Shown: positions 34,426 through 41,568 of the stretch, in pieces | How positions within the stretch are numbered: the first letter of the stretch is position 1 | Layout: each line of letters begins with the position of its first letter | Assembly: GCA_045541915.1 (NCBI GenBank) | Contig: JAZQJZ010000012.1 | Coordinates: forward strand, 62,001-126,000 | From: RGIG5579 sp045541915 | GTDB lineage: Bacteria; Bacillota; Clostridia; Oscillospirales; SIG627 | DNA: 64,000 nt | Direction: 5' to 3' | Translations under genes and position numbers: made by a program | The notes under the pieces: model-generated | Databases searched by the model: none | The model's input: only the letters and a program-made list of their open reading frames with translations | What the model was told of the DNA's origin: nothing

Positions 34426-36622
34426 CAGACTCGCTGCAATGCGCCGAACCAAGATATGTCACACCTTGGAGAAAAAAGAGCAAAACGGATTTACGGATCT
34501 GGACGATTTCGGAACCGTTCCTCTGCCTGACGACTATGAAGTGATTCCCTGGTACAACAGTGAAACCGGAAGCTTTTACGGCTACGATGGAATGGCAGAA
34601 AACTTCTGCCGCGTGATGGATGCCCATCCGGCTTATGTAGATCCTATGGAAATGCTTTGTGGCAGATGGCGTGATATGCTGGTCAATTACCGCGGCGACC
34701 TGCATTATATGCCGGACTGGCTGAAAAAGAAGCCAAAAACCATGGAATTTATGAAATCTGCCACCACCCAATGGTCCAAGCGTTGGGACGAAAAGAGATT
34801 CCCCTATGACCATTTAAAGCCTCTTCAGGAGAAATACAACATTCAGACCGGAATTGACTCGGACGCACATTTTGCCTGTGATTACCGCATTGGATTTGAA
34901 TTGGGCTTCGGAGGGCTTTTAGAAAAGATTCGCACCTTTGCCAAAAAGAATCCGGAAAAAGCGGATTTTTACCAGGCGGAGGAAAAGGTCCTTTTATCCA
35001 TCATCGCCTTTGTGGATCGGCACATTGAAAAGATCTGCGAGATCTTGAAGGAGGAAACAAGGCCTGAGATTCGGGAAACGCTGGAGGAGATGCTTCAGGT
35101 GAACCGAAACATTCGTCTTTCCCCTCCCAAAACCTTCCACGAGGTTTGCCAATGGACCGCTTATTTTAACTGTGCTTCGCGTATTTATACCCGAGACGGC
35201 GCAGGATTTCAGCTGGACACTTTGCTTTATCCGTATTATAATCAAGATATGGAAAGCGGAGTTTTAAACGAGGAGAAAGCAAAGTTTCTCATTGCCAACC
35301 TGCTTTTGATCGATCCTCACTATTACCAGATCTCCGGAGTGGATCACGAGGACCGGGATTTGACCAATCCCTTGACCTTTCTTTGTCTTCAAGCAGCAGA
35401 TAGCATCAATATCTCCTGCAACCTAACCGTGCGTGTTCACGAAAAATGCGATCCCAAGGTTTTGGATATGGCTGTTTATTATTTACTAAAGAATAAAAAC
35501 GGCTGGCCTCGCTTCTGCAATGACAAGACCCTCACAGAAGGTTATATGAGAAACGGGGTAGATCGAAAGACCGCAAGGGAACGAATTGCCGTCGGATGCA
35601 ACTGGATGGCAGTTCCCGGCAAGGAATACCCTATGAATGACACGGTGAAGGTAAACATTGCCAAGGTTTTCGCCGTAGCATTAGAAGAAATGAAAGAGGA
35701 AAAGGAAAAATCCACCGAGCGCCTTTTTCAGATCTATCAAAAGCACTTAAAGGAAGCAGTCAGGGTAACCGCGGCCGGAATCAATCTTCACCTGGACCAT
35801 CAGTGGGAGGTCACTCCTGAATTGGTGATGAATCTGATGATGGAAAACACCCTGGAGACCGGTCAGGATATTTCCCAGTGCGCGGAGCTCTTCACTGTTG
35901 GAATTGACGGCGCCGGGCTTGCGGTAGTGGCAGATTCCCTGGGTGCACTCAAGACCCGCGTGGAGGATGAAAAGATCCTCACCTGGGATCAGGTTTACGA
36001 AGCAATGGAACAGGATTTTCCCGATGAACGAACAAGACTGATCCTGTCGTCCTCTCCTAAATACTGTCAGGGCGGTACAGTCTCCGACAAATGGGCGCTC
36101 CGCTTGACCGAAAGCTGGACCCGAACGGTGAAGGAGCAAGAAATGCCGGAGGGAAGATGCTTGATTCCCGGTTGGTTCTCCTGGGCAAGAAGTATTGAAT
36201 ACGGAAAGCAGGTCGGAGCAACGCCAAACGGAAGAAGAAAGGGAGAGCCCATTTCACACGGCGCCAATCCCAATCCGCATTTTCGGACGGACGGCGCTCC
36301 TACAGCACAATCCGCAGGCATTGCCTCGGTTCAGTGCGGTTGGGGAAACACAGCACCCCTTCAAATCGAATTTGACCCTAATGTTTCCATTGAGAACGGC
36401 GGGGTTGAGATCATCAAAAATTTCGTCCTGGCTCATTTCCAGCAAGGTGGCACACTGATCAATATCAATATTTTAGATAAAGATACCTTACTGGAAGCTC
36501 ACCGAGATCCCACCACCCATCCGGATCTCGTGGTTAGAGTGACCGGCTTTACCGCTTATTTTGCAAGCTTATCCCCCACGTTTAGGCAATTGGTTGTAAA
36601 CCGTTTTTTGAAAGGAATTTAA
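34409..36622 (+). CDS. Glycyl-radical enzyme of unknown substrate
   Basis: A 737-residue member of the pyruvate formate-lyase/glycerol dehydratase superfamily. The radical loop RVTGFTAYF, with Gly713, is intact near the C-terminus, and the catalytic cysteine is Cys397 in AVGCNWMAVPG. Dehydratase and lyase members (CutC, HypD, propanediol and glycerol dehydratases) have GCxE, where the Glu is the general base; here Asn and Trp follow Cys, and PFL's double Cys is absent too. So it is neither PFL nor a typical eliminase, and the reaction is open. It is 60-130 residues shorter than most eliminases. Neighbours are its activase, an FAD oxidoreductase and a DapA-like lyase, which suggest radical activation, oxidation and aldol cleavage of one substrate. 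Confidence 0.9.
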   Translation: MLSYADRLAAMRRTKICHTLEKKEQNGFTDLDDFGTVPLPDDYEVIPWYNSETGSFYGYDGMAENFCRVMDAHPAYVDPMEMLCGRWRDMLVNYRGDLHYMPDWLKKKPKTMEFMKSATTQWSKRWDEKRFPYDHLKPLQEKYNIQTGIDSDAHFACDYRIGFELGFGGLLEKIRTFAKKNPEKADFYQAEEKVLLSIIAFVDRHIEKICEILKEETRPEIRETLEEMLQVNRNIRLSPPKTFHEVCQWTAYFNCASRIYTRDGAGFQLDTLLYPYYNQDMESGVLNEEKAKFLIANLLLIDPHYYQISGVDHEDRDLTNPLTFLCLQAADSINISCNLTVRVHEKCDPKVLDMAVYYLLKNKNGWPRFCNDKTLTEGYMRNGVDRKTARERIAVGCNWMAVPGKEYPMNDTVKVNIAKVFAVALEEMKEEKEKSTERLFQIYQKHLKEAVRVTAAGINLHLDHQWEVTPELVMNLMMENTLETGQDISQCAELFTVGIDGAGLAVVADSLGALKTRVEDEKILTWDQVYEAMEQDFPDERTRLILSSSPKYCQGGTVSDKWALRLTESWTRTVKEQEMPEGRCLIPGWFSWARSIEYGKQVGATPNGRRKGEPISHGANPNPHFRTDGAPTAQSAGIASVQCGWGNTAPLQIEFDPNVSIENGGVEIIKNFVLAHFQQGGTLININILDKDTLLEAHRDPTTHPDLVVRVTGFTAYFASLSPTFRQLVVNRFLKGI

Positions 36623-36623
36623 G

Positions 36624-37799
36624 ATGAAATTAGAACGAGATATCATTGAAAAAGGTTCCTTTGATGTCATTGTAGTAGGCGGTGGAATCGGAGGCGTTGC
36701 GGCAGCAGTGGCTGCATCCAGAGGCGGCGCCAAAACCCTTTTGATTGAGAAAGGCGTCAATCTTGGCGGTCTTGCCACTTGCGGTCTGATCTCCTGGTAC
36801 GAGCCCCTTTGCGACGGATTGGGCAAGCAGATGATTTTCGGCCTTTCCGAAGAGCTGATTCGCCTTTCCTGCCGATATGGCTTCAACAATCTCCCTACCG
36901 TTTGGGGCGGAGATGGCAAGAATAAAGAGAGAAACCAGCGATTCTCCACCTACTTTTCTCCCGGAGTTTATTCCATTGCACTGGATTCCTTTGTAACAGA
37001 AAACGGTGTTACCCTTCGATTTGATACCCTGGCCACGCTTCCTGTTATGGAAAACGGAATTTGCAAGGGTGTGATCGTGGAAAGCGCGGGCGGCTGTGAA
37101 TACTTTGAAGGAAAAGTATTTATTGATGCCACCGGAGATGCCTCTCTTTCCCACAGAGCCGGAATTCCCACTGTGGAAGGTAAAAACTATATGTCTTACA
37201 TTGCCCACGGCTATACCAAGGAAGGTGTGGAAGCGCTCTCCGAAACCGGTGATACCTGCGCGTTCCGGAAATGGATCAACTCCGGTAGCAGCATGACCGG
37301 AAAGGGCCAGCCGGAGGGAATGGAAAAGGTAACCGGCACCAGCGCAGAGGACATTACAGAATTTCTCCTGATTGGAAAGAAACGAATGCTGGATCGCATT
37401 TCCAAAATGGATCAGAATAGTTTTGATCTGATGATGATCCCCTCGATGCCCCAGTACCGCACCATTCGAAGAATCGTTGGAAACACAGATTTTTGCGCCA
37501 TTGATGGTGAAACCTTTGAGGATTCCATCGGTACTTGCGGAGACTTTCGTAAGCTTCACATTGGAAAACACTATCAGATCTCCTTTGGTTCTCTGTGGAA
37601 TCGGAATTTCCCCAATATTCTCGCTTGCGGTCGAATCATTTCGGCACCGGAGGGAGACGGTTGGGAGGCTTCCAGAGTGATCCCTGTTTGTGCTCTGACC
37701 GGCGAGGCCGCCGGTAAAGCTGCTGCCCTTTGCGTTCAGGAAAATAAGAATCTGGGCGGCATTACCCAAAACGATATCAATAAAATTAAAATAAATTGA
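36624..37799 (+). CDS. FAD-dependent oxidoreductase
   Basis: A 391-residue flavoprotein of the FAD_oxidored type (PF12831). It has the FAD Rossmann motif DVIVVGGGIGGVAAAVAASRGG, the LLIEKGVNLGGLATCG segment (with a Cys that is often conserved in this family), FIDATGDASL in the middle and a C-terminal FAD site ILACGRIISAPEGDGWEASR. It should catalyse a hydride transfer on a hydroxy- or amino-acid-like compound in the cytoplasm; the substrate is not known. It starts one base after the glycyl-radical enzyme's stop, so the two proteins are probably made in coupled amounts. Confidence 0.88.
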   Translation: MKLERDIIEKGSFDVIVVGGGIGGVAAAVAASRGGAKTLLIEKGVNLGGLATCGLISWYEPLCDGLGKQMIFGLSEELIRLSCRYGFNNLPTVWGGDGKNKERNQRFSTYFSPGVYSIALDSFVTENGVTLRFDTLATLPVMENGICKGVIVESAGGCEYFEGKVFIDATGDASLSHRAGIPTVEGKNYMSYIAHGYTKEGVEALSETGDTCAFRKWINSGSSMTGKGQPEGMEKVTGTSAEDITEFLLIGKKRMLDRISKMDQNSFDLMMIPSMPQYRTIRRIVGNTDFCAIDGETFEDSIGTCGDFRKLHIGKHYQISFGSLWNRNFPNILACGRIISAPEGDGWEASRVIPVCALTGEAAGKAAALCVQENKNLGGITQNDINKIKIN

Positions 37800-37813
37800 G
37801 AAAGGAAAAAACT

Positions 37814-38737
37814 ATGACACTCAATGATTTCAAAGGCGTTATCCCGGCATTTATCACCCCTTTTGACAAGGATGGCAACTACTCCGAGAACTGCGCAAAG
37901 CAGATGATCGAATGGCAGTTGAGCCAGGGCATCGGCGGTTACTACTTCTTGGGTAGCAACGGCTATGGCCCGGCAATGGATTCCAAGGACCGTATGGCTT
38001 GTCTGGAATCCACCTGCAAGCTTGTTGACGGAAGAGTTCCTTGCGTCGCTCACATTGCAGCCGTTTCCACCAAGGAATCCATCGAAATGGCAAAGCATGC
38101 TCAGTCTGTTGGCTGTGTCGCCGTATCCGGTGTTCCCTCCTATTACTACAGACTCAGCCCCGATGAAATGTATCGCTACTATGCTGAAATTGCAGAAGTA
38201 GTTGACATTCCTCTGGTGGTATATGCGAAGACCGCAGAATACAAGCCCTCCGTTGATATGTTCCGCAAGCTCCGCGAGATCCCCGGCGTGGAAGGCGTGA
38301 AGTACACCGGTCCCGACCATTACATGCTGGGTCGCATCAAAGAGCAGCTGGGCGAGGATTTCAAGGTATTTTCCGGTTATGACGAAATGTGCCTTTCCGG
38401 TATGCTTTCCGGTGCCGATGCAGTTATTGGCGGTACTTACAACCTGTATCCCGATCTTTGCATCCGTGCGATCAAAAAGCTCTTTGCCGGTGATACCAAG
38501 GGCGCACAGAAGGATTATCTGGCAAGCAACGCCATCATTGAGGTTCTGTTCAAGTACGGTAACCTGCAGTCTGTCATGCGTACCGCTCTTGGCTTTATCG
38601 GTGTGGATGCCGGTTACAACCCCTCTCCCTTCTCCCCTGTTAGCGAAGAAGGTGCAGCTGCACTGAAGAAGGAATTGAAGGAACTGAAGAAGAAGCTTGA
38701 TATTGAAAGCGTCGCTCTTCTGGATGCAGTAGACTAA
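37814..38737 (+). CDS. DapA/NanA-family lyase (second copy)
   Basis: A 307-residue class I aldolase of the dihydrodipicolinate synthase family. The Schiff-base Lys lies in GVKYTG and the catalytic Tyr in LVVYAKT. The substrate loop is GSNGYG instead of GTTGE, and the Tyr motif is YAKT instead of YNxP, so lysine synthesis is unlikely and the asd gene nearby is in another operon. I placed the start at ATG 37814 (gaaaggaaa upstream), since the longer frame begins inside the FAD gene. It ends the operon at a strong terminator. It is clearly different from the copy at 598-1476. Confidence 0.88.
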   Translation: MTLNDFKGVIPAFITPFDKDGNYSENCAKQMIEWQLSQGIGGYYFLGSNGYGPAMDSKDRMACLESTCKLVDGRVPCVAHIAAVSTKESIEMAKHAQSVGCVAVSGVPSYYYRLSPDEMYRYYAEIAEVVDIPLVVYAKTAEYKPSVDMFRKLREIPGVEGVKYTGPDHYMLGRIKEQLGEDFKVFSGYDEMCLSGMLSGADAVIGGTYNLYPDLCIRAIKKLFAGDTKGAQKDYLASNAIIEVLFKYGNLQSVMRTALGFIGVDAGYNPSPFSPVSEEGAAALKKELKELKKKLDIESVALLDAVD

Positions 38738-38743
38738 ATCGCA

Positions 38744-38782
38744 AAAAAAGAAACGGAAACATAAAGTTTCCGTTTCTTTTTT
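38744..38782. terminator. Bidirectional intrinsic terminator
   Basis: A 17-bp stem (aaaaaagaaacggaaac and its complement, 5-base loop) with T-runs on both strands ends the glycyl-radical operon and the convergent rarA transcript. Confidence 0.95.
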
Positions 38783-40028
38783 ATTTTTGATTTTTTATTT
38801 TTTCCCAATAAGCCTTAGCAGCCATCTCTGCTTTGTTTTCTCCGAAGGTATAATACTTTTTGTCCTTGATATCATCCGGCAGATACTGCTGAGAGATCCA
38901 ATGCTGGGGATAATCGTGAGGATAAAGATAGGCTCCTTTTGTCTCACCAACACCGAAGAAGTGATTGTTTTTCAGTCGGGATGGCATATCTCTTCCCAAG
39001 CCCTTTTCAATGTCCTGCGCCGCCGCGGCATACGCCATATAAGCGGAATTGGACTTAGGGCTGGTTGCCAAAAGCAACGTGGCGTGGACCAGAGGGATCC
39101 TGGCCTCCGGCATTCCCAGCATCAAGGCAGAATCCACGCAGCTTTTCACCACAACTGCCGCCTGGGAATAAGCAAGTCCCACATCTTCCGAAGCAATCAC
39201 CATCAACCGACGGCAGGCTCCTTGCAGATCCCCTGCTTCCAGAAGCTTTGCCAGGTAAAAAACAGCGGCATTTTCATCGCTTCCGCGAATGGATTTTTGC
39301 AAGGCAGATAACAGCTCATACTTATCGTCGCCGGAGCGGTCATAAGCGGAAAAATTGCGCTGAGCGCAATTCTCCACATCCTCCGGCGTTATCATATCGT
39401 CAGAAATATAGTAGCAAAGCTCCAAAAAATTCAGAGAAGCCCGCACATCGCCGCCGGAAAGGGTGGCAATCAGTGAAAGTGCGTCATCCCGGGCGCTTTT
39501 CTTTTCGCCGGTCTCTTCATTGAGCTTTTCCAAGCCTCTGATAAGGTTTTTCTTAATTTCTTCCGGCTCGATCTCCTTGAACTCGAACACAGCGCAACGG
39601 GAGAGGATCGCCTTATACACGTAAAAATAGGGATTTTCTGTGGTGGAAGCGATCAAGGTGACCCGACCATCCTCAATATATTCCAGGAGGGTCTGCTGCT
39701 GCTTTTTGTTTAAATACTGAATCTCATCCAAATAGAGAACGATTCCGTTGACCCCTTCCATTCCCTCCGTCTCTGCCAGGACTTCTTTGATATCCTTGCC
39801 GGCAGAAACAGTGGCATTCAGCTTTCGGAAAGGAAGACCGGCCAGGCCTGCGATCAGATTGGCTACGGTGGTTTTTCCTACGCCGGACGGGCCATAGAAG
39901 ATCATATTGGTCAGTTTGCCGGATTCCAGTAAACTGCGCAAGGGCCTTTTTTCCCCCAGAATATGCTTCTGTCCTACAACTTCAGATAATTCCTTGGGGC
40001 GAATCCGTTCCGCCAGAGGGATGTTCAT
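38781..40028 (-). CDS. rarA: Replication-associated recombination protein A
   Basis: A 415-residue AAA+ ATPase of the RarA/MgsA/WRNIP1 family, which acts at stalled replication forks. Walker A GPSGVGKTTVANLIAG and Walker B LYLDEIQYLNKKQQ are present, followed by the ASTTENP sensor-1 motif and the C-terminal tetramerisation domain, with LIASEDVGLAYSQA and YLYPHDYPQHWISQQYLP near the end. The ATG overlaps the asd stop by 4 bases; the pairing with asd has no obvious functional link. Confidence 0.94.
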   Translation of the reverse strand: MNIPLAERIRPKELSEVVGQKHILGEKRPLRSLLESGKLTNMIFYGPSGVGKTTVANLIAGLAGLPFRKLNATVSAGKDIKEVLAETEGMEGVNGIVLYLDEIQYLNKKQQQTLLEYIEDGRVTLIASTTENPYFYVYKAILSRCAVFEFKEIEPEEIKKNLIRGLEKLNEETGEKKSARDDALSLIATLSGGDVRASLNFLELCYYISDDMITPEDVENCAQRNFSAYDRSGDDKYELLSALQKSIRGSDENAAVFYLAKLLEAGDLQGACRRLMVIASEDVGLAYSQAAVVVKSCVDSALMLGMPEARIPLVHATLLLATSPKSNSAYMAYAAAAQDIEKGLGRDMPSRLKNNHFFGVGETKGAYLYPHDYPQHWISQQYLPDDIKDKKYYTFGENKAEMAAKAYWEKIKNQK

Positions 40029-41104
40029 CTGTCAAAATAGCCCAGACGGAAAAGCAGTTCCGCCATTTCCACTGCACCGCCTGCCGCACCGCGCAGGGTG
40101 TTGTGAGAAAGACCTACAAATTTATAATCGTAGATGGGATCCTCACGCAGTCTTCCGGCGCAAATGCCCATTCCCTTCTCGGTCATGCGGTCCATATTGG
40201 TCTGAGGGCGATTGTCCTCTTCAAAATAGGTGATGAACTGCCGGGGAGCGCTAGGAAGCTCCAGCTCCTGAGGAAGAGACTTATATTCCTTCCACTTGGC
40301 AAGGATCTGTTCCTTGGTAGGCTTTTTAGCAAAACGAATAAAGGTTGCTGCCATGTGACCGTCGGTACAGGGCACACGCAAGCACTGAGCGGAGATCTTA
40401 AGGGAGGTAGAATCCACTACGCCGTCTTCTCCGATCTTGCCCCAGATCTTAAGGGGTTCCTTTTCACTCTTTTCCTCTTCGCCACCGATAAAGGGGATAA
40501 TATTGTCCAGCATTTCGGGCCATTCGTTGAAGGTCTTACCGGCACCGGAGATGGCCTGATAGGTGGTAACGAAAACCTCGGTGGGTTCAAACTCCATAAG
40601 AGGATGGATCAGAGGAACGTAGCTCTGAATGGAACAGTTGGGCTTTGCGGCAACAAAACCGCGCTTGGTTCCCAGTCTCTTTTTCTGCTTTTCAATGAGC
40701 TCCACATGATGGGCGTTCACCTCGGGAATGATCATGGGAACGTCTTTTACCATACGGTTGGCGCTGTTATTGGAAACGACGGGAATCTCAGCCTTTGCCA
40801 GAGCCTCTTCGTAAAGACGGGTCTCTTCCTTGGGCATATTCACCGCACAAAAGACCATATCCACGCTCTTTGCGATGTTTTCAATGTCGGAAGCGTCATA
40901 AACGGGCATCTGAGCGATTCTGTCAGAAAGAGGGGTAGCCATTTTCCAACGGCCCTCTACAGCCTCGCCATAGGTTCTGCCTGCGCTACGGGCACTGGCA
41001 TAAAGACCTGCAATTTCAAAATAAGGATGGTTCTCCAAAAGAGTAATAAATCTCTGACCTACCATACCGGTAGCACCGATAATACCAGCTTTGATCTGAT
41101 TCAT
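40025..41104 (-). CDS. asd: Aspartate-semialdehyde dehydrogenase
   Basis: A 359-residue enzyme that reduces aspartyl phosphate to aspartate semialdehyde for lysine, threonine and methionine synthesis. It has the NADP-binding AGIIGATGMVGQRFI, the catalytic Cys in AAKPNCSIQS, and the His of GHMAATFIRF. The length and sequence are of the archaeal/fungal-type ASADH rather than the E. coli type. The start is ATG 41104 because GGAGG lies five bases before it; the upstream ATG at 41116 would cover that site. A terminator-like hairpin separates it from rpsU, so it may rely on readthrough or its own weak promoter. Confidence 0.92.
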   Translation of the reverse strand: MNQIKAGIIGATGMVGQRFITLLENHPYFEIAGLYASARSAGRTYGEAVEGRWKMATPLSDRIAQMPVYDASDIENIAKSVDMVFCAVNMPKEETRLYEEALAKAEIPVVSNNSANRMVKDVPMIIPEVNAHHVELIEKQKKRLGTKRGFVAAKPNCSIQSYVPLIHPLMEFEPTEVFVTTYQAISGAGKTFNEWPEMLDNIIPFIGGEEEKSEKEPLKIWGKIGEDGVVDSTSLKISAQCLRVPCTDGHMAATFIRFAKKPTKEQILAKWKEYKSLPQELELPSAPRQFITYFEEDNRPQTNMDRMTEKGMGICAGRLREDPIYDYKFVGLSHNTLRGAAGGAVEMAELLFRLGYFDR

Positions 41105-41140
41105 ACTGTCCTCCATAAGACAAAAAATAATGAAAAATTA

Positions 41141-41179
41141 TAAAAGCCAATTCCTTCCACGGACGTGGTCGGAATTGGC
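41141..41179 (-). terminator. Hairpin between rpsU and asd
   Basis: The 9-bp stem gccaattcc/ggaattggc with an inner ccac/gtgg pairing is followed on the minus strand by TTTTATAATTTTTC. It could end most rpsU transcripts and lower asd expression. Confidence 0.65.
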
Positions 41180-41238
41180 ATTACATCCTGCCGGTTAGGC
41201 AAGAACGGCAAAATGCCGCGTTGCGCTATCCCGCAAAC

Positions 41239-41415
41239 TTATTTGTACTTGCGCTTTCTTGCAGCTTCAGACTTCTTCTTGCGCTTTACACTGGGCTTTT
41301 CGTAGCATTCGCGCTTACGAAGTTCGCTGAGTACTCCACTTCTGGCGCACTGGCGCTTAAATCTGCGAATAGCACTATCGAGTGATTCGTTTTCTTTAAC
41401 TCTAACTTCTGCCAT
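41239..41415 (-). CDS. rpsU: 30S ribosomal protein S21
   Basis: A 58-residue basic protein of the small ribosomal subunit, found by reading the minus strand here. It begins MAEVRVKENESLDSAIRRFK, contains the family RQCARSGVLSELRKRE segment and ends in a Lys/Arg-rich tail (KRKKKSEAARKRKYK). An AGGGAGGG ribosome binding site lies before the ATG. It has a fully consensus promoter, as expected for a highly expressed ribosomal gene. Confidence 0.95.
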   Translation of the reverse strand: MAEVRVKENESLDSAIRRFKRQCARSGVLSELRKRECYEKPSVKRKKKSEAARKRKYK

Positions 41416-41478
41416 CTTTTTCCCTCCCTTTGCACATAGCGAAGAGATAAAACAAACCAGTCTTAAAGACTAAACATT

Positions 41479-41507
41479 ATTATAATCCATCTTTTACCGG
41501 ATGTCAA
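41479..41507 (-). promoter_or_regulatory. Consensus promoter of rpsU
   Basis: Minus-strand TTGACA (41502-41507), a 17-base spacer and TATAAT (41479-41484) are both perfect matches. The leader of about 55 bases contains a small palindrome (agtctt/aagact). Confidence 0.9.
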
Positions 41508-41530
41508 TATTTTTTTCCATTTTCATCAAA

Positions 41531-41562
41531 GAAAAACGCCCGTCCAAAGCTCTGGACGGGCT
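41531..41562 (-). terminator. Terminator of the trmH-leuS operon
   Basis: The stem gcccgtccagagc with its complement is followed by GTTTTTC on the minus strand, just after the leuS stop. Confidence 0.85.
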
Positions 41563-41568
41563 CTTTTT

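Noticed and set aside
37814..38737. Assignment as dapA of lysine synthesis because asd is nearby
   Set aside because: The gene is in a different operon on the opposite strand, and its substrate-loop motif departs from that of DapA.
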